Assembly (NCBI GenBank): GCA_905233555.1
Contig: CAJODF010000030.1
Location: 1 to 45,758 of the forward strand
Length of the DNA: 45,758 bases
Direction: 5' to 3'
Origin: an uncultured Prevotella sp.
GTDB lineage: Bacteria; Bacteroidota; Bacteroidia; Bacteroidales; Bacteroidaceae
Part shown: positions 26,706-36,078 of the stretch, in pieces
Numbering within the stretch: position 1 is the stretch's first letter
Layout: each line of letters opens with the position of its first letter
Position numbers and translations under genes: made by a program
Notes under the pieces: model-generated
The model's database searches: none
The model's input: the letters and a program-made list of their open reading frames with translations, nothing else
What the model was told of the DNA's origin: nothing

Positions 26706-26758
26706 CTACAGATAGCCAATCAACTTTATTCTACCTAACATATTACTGACTAATTGGG

Positions 26759-26783
26759 TGGGACTGCTCGGGAGAGTAGTCCC
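26759..26783 (+). terminator. Hairpin downstream of aroB, possible terminator
   Basis: GGGACTGCTC pairs with GAGTAGTCCC around GGGA (10 bp with one G-U). It is followed only by ATCTTCCATTTT, so termination is plausible but not certain. Confidence 0.45.
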
Positions 26784-26851
26784 ATCTTCCATTTTCTGGC
26801 GCGTTTCGTGAAAAAATCAGCGAAGATGAGCCGTTTTTCAGAGAAATGTTG

Positions 26852-26859
26852 TACTTTTG
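26852..26859 (+). promoter_or_regulatory. -7 box (TACTTTTG) of tamB-tamL
   Basis: TACTTTTGT lies 24 nt before the ATG at 26883. It places transcription start downstream of the earlier in-frame ATG at 26754, so that upstream start is rejected. Confidence 0.6.
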
Positions 26860-26882
26860 TAGCGTCAATCGCGTCAAAACGA

Positions 26883-29800
26883 ATGAAAAGAGCGTTGAAG
26901 TGGATTGGGATCGCGGTCCTGACGCCCATTCTACTGTTTCTGATACTCGCCGCACTGCTCTACTTCCCGCCAGTCCAGAACTGGGCGGTACAGAAGGTGG
27001 CTGCCATCGCCTCGGAGAAGACCGGCATGGACATCAGTGTGGGTTACGTCAGACTGGAATGGCCGCTCAACCTAGGCATCGACAACTTCCGCGCCCTGCA
27101 TCCCAACGACTCCCTACCCAACGTCACAGACACCATTGCCGACGCCAGGCACCTGACTGTTGACGTGCAGTTACGGCCCCTGTTTGAAAAGCGGGTGGTC
27201 ATCAACCAACTGGCCCTGCAGGAGGCAAAGGTCAACACCAACGGCTTTATCAGCGACCTGAGAATCAAGGGCGACGTGGGCGAACTGTGGCTGCGCTCGA
27301 ACGGCATCGACCTGGACAAGGAGACGGTGGAGGTGAACGGTGCGCGCCTGACAGACGCCCGTCTCGACATCGCCCTGAGCGACACGGCTGCCGTTGACAC
27401 CACGGAATCGACACTCAAATGGGTCATCAATGCCGACAGTCTCAGTTTCCGGCAGACCGACCTCACCCTGCACCTGCCCGGCGACACGGTGGCCATGAAG
27501 ACCCAGTTGGGACAGGCCGTAGCCAGAGAAGCCCGCATCGATCTGGGGACAGGCATCTACCAGGTGGGCAGTCTCGACGGCACGGGCTGCAGTTTCGATT
27601 ACGCCCCCATCGGACTGTCGGACATGACGCTGGGGATCGACCAGTTCAGTTACGCGCCCACAGGCACCTCCCTCTATATCAGGAAGGCCGCCCTGAAGGA
27701 CAAGAGTACGGGTCTGGAAATCACCGACCTCAAAGGAAGCGTCAGGTTTGATGCCAATTTCAGCAACGTGCAGATACCGGCCCTTTACGTGAAGACACCC
27801 GACTCGGACATCTTCACAGAGGTGGATATGGACCTGAACACCTTCGGCGATGAGAATCCCGGGAAGATGAAGATGCGCCTGAACGCCCAGATCGGCAAGC
27901 AGGATATGATCAAACTCATGGGCGACATGCCGCAGGGCTTCATCCGCCAATACCCCAACCAGCCACTGAGCATCAAAGGTTCCGTGAACGGCAATATGCG
28001 ACAGATGGACTTCACGGGTCTGGACATCAACCTGCCGACAGCCTTCCACGCCACCGCCAGCGGTACGGCAGGCAACCTGACTGACCTCAAAAATCTGAAG
28101 GCCGACATCCGGCTGAGTGCCAAGACACAGGATCTGGGCTTTGCCGCCAGTCTGCTGCCCTCGAAGGACTACCGCATCCCCAACGGCATCACCCTCGACG
28201 GCACCATCAAGGCCGACGGTACCAAATATGCCGCAGACCTCACGGCCAGCGAAGGCGGTGGCAGCGTGAAACTGAAAGGCAACGCCACCATCCCCCTCAA
28301 TGCCAAAGGCAACATGGCCCCCGACTACATGACCTACGATGCAGACATCAAGATACAGAACCTGAACCTGCACCACTTCATGCCCAAGGACTCGCTCTAC
28401 AACCTCTCGGCAGACATCAAGGCCAAGGGACACGGTACGGACTTCCTCTCCAACAGCAGTCACCTGACGGCAGACGCCACCGTGAACCAGTTGCACTACG
28501 GCCACTGGGACCTGAGCGGACTGACCGCCACAGCCAACCTCCAGAACGGGCACGCACAGGCCACACTGACAGGACATAACGACTTGTTCGACGGCACCGT
28601 CGGCATCGACGCCCTGCTCAACACCAACAGACTAGAAGGCACCATCAGCGCCGACCTTGACAAAGCCGACCTCTACGAGATGCGGTTGATGGACAAACCC
28701 CTGACCATCGGTCTGTGCGGACATGTGGATATCAGTTCCAACCTGAAGGAGAGTCACACGATCACGGGTCTCTTAGGTGAACTTTATATCGCCAACGAGA
28801 AACATATCTACCGTCCCGACGACCTCGGACTACACATCAAGACCGACAGGGACACCACCTACGCACGCATCCAGAGCGGCGACCTCATCGTGAAATTCGA
28901 TGCCAGCGAAGGCTATGAGACAATACTCCGACAGATATCCGTACTCAGCGACTCGGTCATGGCCCAGTTCGATCAGAAGATCATAGACCAGCCCGCCATC
29001 AAACGGCTGCTGCCCACGATGAAACTGCATATCGAGAGCCAGCGCGACAATCCCCTTGCCAACTTCCTGAAGGCCAGCAACATCACCTTCAAGGAACTGT
29101 TCGTTGACCTCAATACATCGCCCATCACTGGCATCAACGGCGAGAGTCATCTCTACTCGCTCGTCTATGACAGTACGCGGATTGACACCTTCCGTCTGAA
29201 CCTGACGCAGAAAGGTGAACGCCTGACCTATCAAGGACAGGTGCGTAACAACAAGAGGAACCCGCAGTTCGTGTTCAACGCCCTCTTCGACGGCCACCTG
29301 CACGAGCACGGCGTACTGGTGGGTCTGCGCTATTACGATGCCAAGGACAAGATGGGTATCCGTCTGGGCGCCACGGCGGAGATGGAGGCAGAAGGTATCC
29401 GCTTCAAACTGATGCCGGAACGGCCTACCATCGGCTACAAGGAATTCAACCTGAACAAGGACAACTTCATCTTCCTGGCCCGTCCGGAGAACAAGAATAG
29501 CGGCTTAGGCAGGATACAGGCGAAGATCGACCTCGTCTCCGACGACAAGACGGGTCTGAAGATCTATACGGAGAACCAGGACTCGACCATGCTGCAGGAC
29601 CTGACTGTCAGCATCCACCACTTAGACCTCGGCGAACTGACATCCGTACTCCCCTATATGCCCCGTATCACAGGCTATCTGCAAGGCGACTACCATATCC
29701 TTCAAGACCGCGACGAGCATATCTCCGTGGCCTCGGATATGGCCGTACAAAACATGACCTTCGAGGGCTCGCCCATCGGCAATATCAGTACGGAGTTGGT

Positions 29801-31550
29801 GTATCTGATGAAGGAGGACGACACCCACGCCATCGAGGCCCGTCTGATGCTCGACGACGAAGAATTCGGACTGTTGAACGGCACCTATAAGGGCGACGGA
29901 CACATCGACGCCCTCTTCACCATGACCCGTTTCCCGCTGTCGGTGGCCAACGGTTTCGTGCCCGACCAACTGGTAGGTCTTGAGGGCTACGGCGAGGGAG
30001 AACTGACCATCAAGGGCACAACCACCCACCCGCAGGTGGATGGAGAAATCTATGTGGAAGACGCCTATCTGGTCAGTCAGCCCTACGGCGTGAGGATGCG
30101 CTTCGACAACGACCCGATACGTGTGGTGGGCTCACACCTGCTGTTGGAGAACTTCGGACTCTATGCCTACAATGACGAGCCGCTCGTGATGATGGGCGAC
30201 GTGGATTTCTCGAACACAGACCATATCACGACCAACCTGCAGATGCGTGCCCGCAACCTGCTGCTCATCAACTCGAAGCAAGAAGACAAGTCGATTGCCT
30301 TCGGCAAGGCCTACGTCAACTTCTTTGCCCGTCTGCAGGGACCCGTAGAAGAGATGAAGATGAGAGGACGCCTGGACGTGCTAGGCTCTACGGACATGAC
30401 CTATATGCTGCTCGACTCACCCCTCTCGACGGACAACAGACTGGAGGAACTGGTGAAGTTCACCGACTTCAGCGACACGACACAGGTGGTGATAACACGT
30501 CCCACGCCCACAGGCTTCGAGGCCGACCTGACCATCAATATCTCGCAAGGTGCCCACATCATCTGCAACCTGAACATCGACCAGACGAACTACATCGACC
30601 TGATGGGAGGCGGCGAACTGCGGATGAAATACAATTCGCAAGGCATCGACCTGAGAGGACGCTACACGCTCTCCAACGGCGAGATGAAATACTCGTTGAG
30701 TTTTATCCCGCTGAAGACCTTCACCATCAAGGACGGCAGTTTCGTGGAGTTTACGGGCGACCCAATGAACCCACGCCTGAACATCACGGCGACGGAACGT
30801 ACCAAGGCCACTGTCTCCACCGAAGGCGGAACCACCCGCAGCGTGGCATTCGACTGTGGTGTGATCATCACCAATACCCTCAACAACATGGGACTGGAGT
30901 TCATCATCGACGCACCTGAGGACCAGACGATCGGCGGCGAACTGACTACGATGTCGAAGGAAGAACGAGGTAAGGTGGCCATCACCATGCTGACAACGGG
31001 CATGTACCTCGCCGACGGCAACACCAGCAGTTTCTCGATGAACTCGGCCCTCAGTTCCTTCCTCCAGAGCGAGATCAACAACATCGCCGGCTCGGCCTTC
31101 AAGACCCTCGACCTCAGTGTGGGTATCGACAACAGCACAGACGCCTCGGGCTCCATGCATACCGACTATTCGTTCAAGTTTGCCAAGCGCATGTGGAACA
31201 ACCGTCTGAAGATTCAGATTGGCGGCAAGGTATCGTCAGGATCAGACGCGAATATGGGACAGCGCCAGTCGTTCTTCGACAACGTGACGATGGAGTACCG
31301 TCTGAACCAGGATGCCACCAAGAACCTGAAACTGTTCTACTTCCAGAATGTCTATGACTGGCTGGAGGGTTATACAGGCGAATATGGCGGAGGTTTCGTC
31401 TGGCGCCGTAAACTGGATAACTTCTGGGACATCTTCCGCTTCTGGAAGAAGGAGGAGCAACGCACCATCCCCATGCGTCAGTCCACGATGCAGATGCCGC
31501 GCGACAGCATAAGAACCGATTCAATAGCAACGCCCCATGAAACGAAATAG
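26883..31550 (+). CDS. tamB: TamB-family translocation/assembly module protein (DUF490)
   Basis: A 1555-residue AsmA-like bridge protein. One N-terminal inner-membrane helix (MKRALKWIGIAVLTPILLFL) is followed by a very long series of beta-strands forming a lipid-conducting groove across the periplasm. The C-terminal ~350 residues carry the DUF490 signature (GGELRMKYNSQGIDLRGRYT, then IDAPEDQTIGGELTTMSKEE). It works with the BamA-like TamL encoded directly downstream, in outer-membrane protein assembly and/or phospholipid transport. Its stop overlaps the tamL start by 14 nt. The start chosen is the ATG at 26883, which follows the promoter and gives a clean signal-anchor. Confidence 0.9.
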   Translation: MKRALKWIGIAVLTPILLFLILAALLYFPPVQNWAVQKVAAIASEKTGMDISVGYVRLEWPLNLGIDNFRALHPNDSLPNVTDTIADARHLTVDVQLRPLFEKRVVINQLALQEAKVNTNGFISDLRIKGDVGELWLRSNGIDLDKETVEVNGARLTDARLDIALSDTAAVDTTESTLKWVINADSLSFRQTDLTLHLPGDTVAMKTQLGQAVAREARIDLGTGIYQVGSLDGTGCSFDYAPIGLSDMTLGIDQFSYAPTGTSLYIRKAALKDKSTGLEITDLKGSVRFDANFSNVQIPALYVKTPDSDIFTEVDMDLNTFGDENPGKMKMRLNAQIGKQDMIKLMGDMPQGFIRQYPNQPLSIKGSVNGNMRQMDFTGLDINLPTAFHATASGTAGNLTDLKNLKADIRLSAKTQDLGFAASLLPSKDYRIPNGITLDGTIKADGTKYAADLTASEGGGSVKLKGNATIPLNAKGNMAPDYMTYDADIKIQNLNLHHFMPKDSLYNLSADIKAKGHGTDFLSNSSHLTADATVNQLHYGHWDLSGLTATANLQNGHAQATLTGHNDLFDGTVGIDALLNTNRLEGTISADLDKADLYEMRLMDKPLTIGLCGHVDISSNLKESHTITGLLGELYIANEKHIYRPDDLGLHIKTDRDTTYARIQSGDLIVKFDASEGYETILRQISVLSDSVMAQFDQKIIDQPAIKRLLPTMKLHIESQRDNPLANFLKASNITFKELFVDLNTSPITGINGESHLYSLVYDSTRIDTFRLNLTQKGERLTYQGQVRNNKRNPQFVFNALFDGHLHEHGVLVGLRYYDAKDKMGIRLGATAEMEAEGIRFKLMPERPTIGYKEFNLNKDNFIFLARPENKNSGLGRIQAKIDLVSDDKTGLKIYTENQDSTMLQDLTVSIHHLDLGELTSVLPYMPRITGYLQGDYHILQDRDEHISVASDMAVQNMTFEGSPIGNISTELVYLMKEDDTHAIEARLMLDDEEFGLLNGTYKGDGHIDALFTMTRFPLSVANGFVPDQLVGLEGYGEGELTIKGTTTHPQVDGEIYVEDAYLVSQPYGVRMRFDNDPIRVVGSHLLLENFGLYAYNDEPLVMMGDVDFSNTDHITTNLQMRARNLLLINSKQEDKSIAFGKAYVNFFARLQGPVEEMKMRGRLDVLGSTDMTYMLLDSPLSTDNRLEELVKFTDFSDTTQVVITRPTPTGFEADLTINISQGAHIICNLNIDQTNYIDLMGGGELRMKYNSQGIDLRGRYTLSNGEMKYSLSFIPLKTFTIKDGSFVEFTGDPMNPRLNITATERTKATVSTEGGTTRSVAFDCGVIITNTLNNMGLEFIIDAPEDQTIGGELTTMSKEERGKVAITMLTTGMYLADGNTSSFSMNSALSSFLQSEINNIAGSAFKTLDLSVGIDNSTDASGSMHTDYSFKFAKRMWNNRLKIQIGGKVSSGSDANMGQRQSFFDNVTMEYRLNQDATKNLKLFYFQNVYDWLEGYTGEYGGGFVWRRKLDNFWDIFRFWKKEEQRTIPMRQSTMQMPRDSIRTDSIATPHETK

Positions 31551-33921
31551 CATCCTATATCTGTTGACGACCCTTTTCCTCGTCTCTTGTTCGATGACGA
31601 AGAATATCCCTGAAGACGACCAACTCTTCACGGGCCTGAAGAAGATTGAGTATCTGGACGAGCAGGAGGACAGTTTCAAGACCCATCTCGAAAACACGAA
31701 GTTAGAGGTGGAGGCAGCCCTTGCCACCGTCCCCAACGGCTCGCTCTTCGGCAGCAGTTATATCAGCGTGCCCTGGTCGTGGCACCTGTGGGTCTATAAC
31801 CATTACTCGAAGAAAGAAAGCAAGTTTGCCAAATGGATGACGAAATCGTTCGGCAAGCCCCCTGTGCTGATGAGTCAGGTGAATCCCAGCCTCCGTGCCT
31901 CTGTGGCCAAGAGCGTGCTGCGCAACAACGGCTATTTCCGAGGGGACGTGGGCTTTGAGATCATTCCCCAGAAGAATCCCAGGAAGAGCAAGATACGCTA
32001 CTCCGTCAGGCTCGACTCCCTCTTCACCCTCGACTCGGTGGCCTACGTCAACTTCCCTGACACTATCCAGCACCTCATCGACTCCACCAGTCAGGAGAGT
32101 CTCATCAAGTCGGGCAGTGCCTTCAGCGTAGGATCCCTCGACGGAGAGCGCAGTCGTATCAGTACATTGTTGCGCAACAACGGCTACTACTATTACAACC
32201 CGACTTACGCTTCCTATCTGGCCGACACCATTGCCGTAGCCGGCAAGTCACAACTCCGATTCCAACTGGCCGAGGGCGTTCCCGACGAAGCCCTCCACAA
32301 ATGGTACATCGGCCATATCGACGTGCAGTTCCGTAAGTCGATGCGCGAGCAACTGACGGACTCACTCGTACGCAGGAACACCACCATCCACTTCAGCGGC
32401 AAGCGTCCGCCCATCCGACCCAATGTCGTACTGCGGAACCTGCGACTGCGTTCGCGCCAGCCCTATTCCTACGACAGATACATGGAATCGGCCAGCAAGA
32501 TCAACGCCACGGGCGTATTCAGCACCACCGACTTCCAGTTTACGCCCAGGGAAGGGACAGATTCCCTCGACCTGCTGTTGAACTGCGTGTTCGACAAGCC
32601 CTACGACTTCTATATCGAGACGAACCTCATCGGGCGCACCAGCGGACGATATGGACCTGAAGTGAAACTCGGTTTCACGAGACTCAACGCCTTCCGAGGA
32701 GGAGAGAAACTCGACATCAACCTGCATGGTCTCTACGAATGGCAGACGAGCGGCGGATCGGACATGAGCAGTTACCAGTATGGTGCAGACGTCTCGATCG
32801 AGTTCCCACGTATCGTGGCACCCTTCTACAAAAACGAACCCAGGCGCGACAGCAACGGCCGTCCCCGTCGCAGACGGTTCTATGCGGCTCCCACGACCTA
32901 TGCCAAGATTTCGACGGATGTGATACGCCGTCCGAGGTATTATAAGATGCACATCGTTGCCGGCGAGTGGACCTATCGCTGGCAGCCTTCAGAAACCAGT
33001 CGCCACGAATTCTCGCCATTGACGGTGAAATACCAATACATGAACAGCCATACCGACGAGTTTGACTCCATCAGGGTGGTCAATCCCTATCTGTTTGCAA
33101 CCATGGAGGATTATTTCATCCCGAAGATGCGCTACACCTATACCTACACCAGTCCTTCCAGCCTGCGCAACCCCATCCGCTGGGAGACCACCATCGAGGA
33201 GTCGGGTAATCTGGTGTCGCTGTGGGACTTGATGGCCGGCCATTCGTTCAACGAGACGGAAAAGACGCTCTTCAAGACCCCCTATTCCCAGTTCCTGCGT
33301 CTCGAAACGGATTTCACAAAGACGTGGAACCTGACCTCAACGAGTCAGTTGGTGGGTCACCTGAATGCGGGCATCATCTATACCTATGGAAACAGCACCG
33401 AAGCCCCCTACAGTGAGAGTTTCTATGCGGGTGGTGCCAACAGCGTGAGGGCTTTTGGTGTGCGCCAGATAGGTCCCGGTGGCTTCGACGGCAGTCTGAC
33501 GACCCGTCAGGGAGCCTACCTCTTGCAAAACGGTGACATCAAGTTCGTGGCCAACCTCGAATACAGGACGAATCTCTTCGGCAACCTCAACGGCGCCATC
33601 TTCCTCGATGCGGGAAATGTGTGGAACCGTAAGAATCCTGACTTTTCTTATAGCAACGACGAAGACGAAAGCATCAAAAAAAGCCTCGATGATTTCAGTC
33701 ATCTCTATAGGGACAGCGAGTTCGAATTCAAGAATGTGTTTAAGCAGATGGCCCTCGGCACAGGTATTGGTCTGCGCTACGACCTTGGGTTCCTGGTCAT
33801 CCGTCTCGACTGGGGTATCGCCATCCACTGTCCTTATGATACGGGTAAGTCGGGCTATTTCAATGTCAACAGTTTCAAGAATGCCCAGACCCTCCACTTC
33901 GCCGTCGGATATCCCTTCTAA
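31537..33921 (+). CDS. tamL: TamL: BamA/TamA-family outer-membrane protein with lipid anchor
   Basis: A 794-residue lipoprotein (lipobox LVSCS, Cys18), the Bacteroidetes variant of TamA. POTRA-like domains occupy about 30-340 (for example VLRNNGYFRGDVGFEIIPQK and ISTLLRNNGYYYYN). An Omp85 barrel follows, with typical late strands (FYAGGANSVRAFGVRQIGPGG, containing the lid-loop-like RAFG motif) and the terminal HFAVGYPF. It overlaps tamB by 14 nt, so the two-component Tam system is made as a unit. A heptamer hairpin starts directly after the stop codon. Confidence 0.9.
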   Translation: MKRNSILYLLTTLFLVSCSMTKNIPEDDQLFTGLKKIEYLDEQEDSFKTHLENTKLEVEAALATVPNGSLFGSSYISVPWSWHLWVYNHYSKKESKFAKWMTKSFGKPPVLMSQVNPSLRASVAKSVLRNNGYFRGDVGFEIIPQKNPRKSKIRYSVRLDSLFTLDSVAYVNFPDTIQHLIDSTSQESLIKSGSAFSVGSLDGERSRISTLLRNNGYYYYNPTYASYLADTIAVAGKSQLRFQLAEGVPDEALHKWYIGHIDVQFRKSMREQLTDSLVRRNTTIHFSGKRPPIRPNVVLRNLRLRSRQPYSYDRYMESASKINATGVFSTTDFQFTPREGTDSLDLLLNCVFDKPYDFYIETNLIGRTSGRYGPEVKLGFTRLNAFRGGEKLDINLHGLYEWQTSGGSDMSSYQYGADVSIEFPRIVAPFYKNEPRRDSNGRPRRRRFYAAPTTYAKISTDVIRRPRYYKMHIVAGEWTYRWQPSETSRHEFSPLTVKYQYMNSHTDEFDSIRVVNPYLFATMEDYFIPKMRYTYTYTSPSSLRNPIRWETTIEESGNLVSLWDLMAGHSFNETEKTLFKTPYSQFLRLETDFTKTWNLTSTSQLVGHLNAGIIYTYGNSTEAPYSESFYAGGANSVRAFGVRQIGPGGFDGSLTTRQGAYLLQNGDIKFVANLEYRTNLFGNLNGAIFLDAGNVWNRKNPDFSYSNDEDESIKKSLDDFSHLYRDSEFEFKNVFKQMALGTGIGLRYDLGFLVIRLDWGIAIHCPYDTGKSGYFNVNSFKNAQTLHFAVGYPF

Positions 33922-33959
33922 GGAGTGAGAAGTGATAAGTGATAAATGATAAGTGTAAT
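33922..33959 (+). repeat. AGTGATA/AGTGAGA heptamer array, 5' arm of cassette copy 2
   Basis: The units AAGTGATAAGTG (33930-33941) and AAATGATAAGTG (33944-33955) include the T variants (GATA) that are mirrored in the 3' arm as CACTTATCACTT (33991-34002). Together the arms can form about 30 base pairs, possibly acting as the tamL terminator. Confidence 0.7.
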
Positions 33960-34034
33960 AGTTAAAAAACAACAAGGCGCAGCAACTTTTCACTTATCAC
34001 TTTTCACTTTTCACTTCTTTTTATTACCTTTGCA
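33960..34034 (+). promoter_or_regulatory. Heptamer-hairpin promoter cassette, copy 2
   Basis: AGTT, then a 20-nt loop AAAAAACAACAAGGCGCAGC (33964-33983), AACT, four TTTTCAC/TTATCAC heptamers, TTCTTTTTAT and the -7 box TACCTTTG (34025-34032). It lies between tamL and the nucleotidyltransferase gene, whose ATG is at 34066. Confidence 0.75.
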
Positions 34035-34065
34035 GGCAAATTTGAACAAAATAATTTATTCGCTT

Positions 34066-35007
34066 ATGAAACCAACGTTATTTCTTCTGGCAGCAGGCAT
34101 GGGTAGCCGCTATGGTGGCTTGAAACAACTCGACGGACTGGGCCCCAACGGTGAGACCATCATGGACTATAGTATCTACGACGCCATCCAGGCAGGATTC
34201 GGCAAGATCGTATGGGTCATCCGCAAGGACTTCGAAGAGCAGTTCCGTACACAGATCCTCGCCAAGTACGAGGGTCATATCCCCTGCGAGCTCTGCTTCC
34301 AGGGACTCGATGCCCTGCCCGAAGGCTTCAGCGTACCCGAAGGTCGCCAGAAGCCCTGGGGAACCAACCACGCCGTGCTGATGGGTAAGGACGTCATCAA
34401 GGAGCCGTTCTGCGTCATCAACTGCGACGACTTTTACAACCGCGATGCCTTCATGGTGATTGGCAAGTACCTCTCCGAACTCCCCGAAGGTGCCCGTAAC
34501 CAGTATGCGATGGTAGGCTTCCGCGTGGGAAACACCCTCTCTGAGAACGGTACGGTGGCCCGTGGTGTCTGTTCCACCAACGAGAAGAATCACCTGACGA
34601 CGGTCGTGGAACGTACGGAGATCGTCCGCTGCGCTGCCGACGGCAGCAATACCGGCGCCGCCAACGAGCCCATCCGCTACAAGGACGAGCAGGGTCAGTG
34701 GGTGGTCGTCGATGACAACACCCCTGTCTCCATGAACATGTGGGGATTCACCCCCGACTATTTCGAGTACAGCGAGGCCTACTTCAAGGAGTTCCTCAGC
34801 GACCCGAAGAACATGGAGAACCTGAAGGCCGAGTTCTTTATCCCCCTCATGGTGAACAAACTCATCACCGAAGGCACAGCCACTGTCGAAGTGCTCGACA
34901 CCACCAGCAAGTGGTTCGGCGTCACTTATGCAGCCGACCGTGAATCCACTGTAGCCCGTATCCAGAAACTCGTCGATGAGGGTGTTTATCCCAACAAACT
35001 CTTTTAA
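34066..35007 (+). CDS. Sugar-phosphate nucleotidyltransferase-like protein
   Basis: A 313-residue cytoplasmic protein with the NTP_transferase fold: N-terminal nucleotide-binding motif LAAGMGSRYGGLKQLDGLG, then GTNHAVLMGKD and the metal-binding block VINCDDFYNRDAF. It would activate a sugar-1-phosphate (or similar) with an NTP; the substrate cannot be told. The start is the ATG at 34066, downstream of the promoter. The longer frame starting at 33946 is only read-through of the heptamer cassette (HLSLFTFHF). The next gene follows after 33 nt of AGGTAAAA repeats. Confidence 0.82.
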   Translation: MKPTLFLLAAGMGSRYGGLKQLDGLGPNGETIMDYSIYDAIQAGFGKIVWVIRKDFEEQFRTQILAKYEGHIPCELCFQGLDALPEGFSVPEGRQKPWGTNHAVLMGKDVIKEPFCVINCDDFYNRDAFMVIGKYLSELPEGARNQYAMVGFRVGNTLSENGTVARGVCSTNEKNHLTTVVERTEIVRCAADGSNTGAANEPIRYKDEQGQWVVVDDNTPVSMNMWGFTPDYFEYSEAYFKEFLSDPKNMENLKAEFFIPLMVNKLITEGTATVEVLDTTSKWFGVTYAADRESTVARIQKLVDEGVYPNKLF

Positions 35008-35042
35008 AGGTAAAAAGGTAAAAAGTAAAAAGGTAAAAAAGT
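35008..35042 (+). repeat. AGGTAAAA repeat between the nucleotidyltransferase and DHH genes
   Basis: Four units of AGGTAAAAA or AAGTAAAA fill the whole spacer, ending at the GTG start codon at 35041. They also supply a purine-rich AAGG stretch that may serve as ribosome binding site. Related to the GTGAAAA family but with a distinct unit. Confidence 0.6.
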
Positions 35043-36078
35043 GAACATCGATATCCTGACAGAAGATCAGTTGGCCCAACTAAGCCAACTGATTTCTGAC
35101 TCACAGAACATCATCATCACCTGTCATCAGAGCCCTGATGGCGATGCCATCGGTTCCTCACTGGCTTGGGCCTCCTATCTCTGGTCACTGGGCAAGGAGG
35201 TATCCATCATCGTGCCCGACCAGTATCCCGACTTCCTGCTGTGGCTGCCGAATACGGAGAAAATCGTCCGCTACGACAAACATCGTGAGAAGTGCGACAT
35301 GCTCCTGAAGATCGCCGACCTCGTGTTCTGTCTCGACTACAACACCCCTTCGCGCGTCGATGAGATGGAGCAGGCCCTGCTCGACATACAGGCCCCGCGA
35401 GTACTGATCGACCATCACCTGAATCCGGATGTGCCGGCGGTACTGACCGTCTCCCACCCCGAGGTGTGCAGCACCTGCGAGATCGTGTTCCGCATCGTCT
35501 GGCAGATGGGTGCCTTCGACAGTCTGGACAAGCACTTTGCCATCCCCCTCTATTGCGGCATGATGACCGATACAGGCGGCTTCACCTTTGCTTCCTCGCG
35601 GCCGGAGATCTTTTATATCATCTCCCTGCTGCTGACCAAGCATATCAACAAGGACAAGATTTACCGCAACGTCTATCACAACTACAGCGAGAACCGTCTG
35701 CGGCTGATGGGCTACGTCATGTACGAGAAACTGGTCTATCTCCCAGAGTACAACGCCTCCTACTACGCCCTGACGAAAGACGAACTCCGACGTTTCCACT
35801 TTGTCAAAGGCGACGCCGAGGGACTGGTAAACATCCCCCAGCAGATCAAGGGCCTCCGGCTCTCCATCTCGCTGCGTGAGGACACGGAGAAGGATCGGTA
35901 CGTGTGGGTCAGCCTGCGTTCCGTCGATGATTTCCCCTGCAACCAGATGGCCGAGCAGTTCTTCAATGGCGGCGGCCACCTGAATGCCTCGGGTGGTCGG
36001 CTGAACTGCACCATCGAAGAGGCCATCGAGACCGTCAAACGAGCTATCGCCGCCTTCGGAGAAAAGTTGAAAGGTTGA
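35041..36078 (+). CDS. DHH/DHHA1 phosphoesterase, NrnA-like (oligoribonuclease / pAp-phosphatase)
   Basis: A 345-residue cytoplasmic enzyme expected to degrade 2-5-nt RNA fragments and/or pAp. Catalytic motifs appear in order: HQSPDGDAIGSS (about 30-41), FCLDYNTPSRVD, LIDHHLNPD (the DHH motif) and GMMTDTGGF, then the C-terminal DHHA1 motif FNGGGHLNASGG. The start is GTG at 35041, and the first in-frame ATG lies beyond the first active-site motif. The last residues (GEKLKG) are encoded by AAAAGTTGAAAGGTT, resembling the adjacent repeats, so the end may be repeat-derived. Structured element copy 2 starts 1 nt after the stop. Confidence 0.88.
   Translation: MNIDILTEDQLAQLSQLISDSQNIIITCHQSPDGDAIGSSLAWASYLWSLGKEVSIIVPDQYPDFLLWLPNTEKIVRYDKHREKCDMLLKIADLVFCLDYNTPSRVDEMEQALLDIQAPRVLIDHHLNPDVPAVLTVSHPEVCSTCEIVFRIVWQMGAFDSLDKHFAIPLYCGMMTDTGGFTFASSRPEIFYIISLLLTKHINKDKIYRNVYHNYSENRLRLMGYVMYEKLVYLPEYNASYYALTKDELRRFHFVKGDAEGLVNIPQQIKGLRLSISLREDTEKDRYVWVSLRSVDDFPCNQMAEQFFNGGGHLNASGGRLNCTIEEAIETVKRAIAAFGEKLKG

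Noticed and set aside
26754..26882. 43-residue N-terminal extension of TamB
   Set aside because: The promoter -7 box lies inside it (26852-26859), and the ATG at 26883 gives a normal membrane anchor.
33946..34065. 40-residue N-terminal extension of the nucleotidyltransferase
   Set aside because: It is translation of the heptamer cassette and precedes the promoter; the nucleotide-binding motif begins right after the ATG at 34066.
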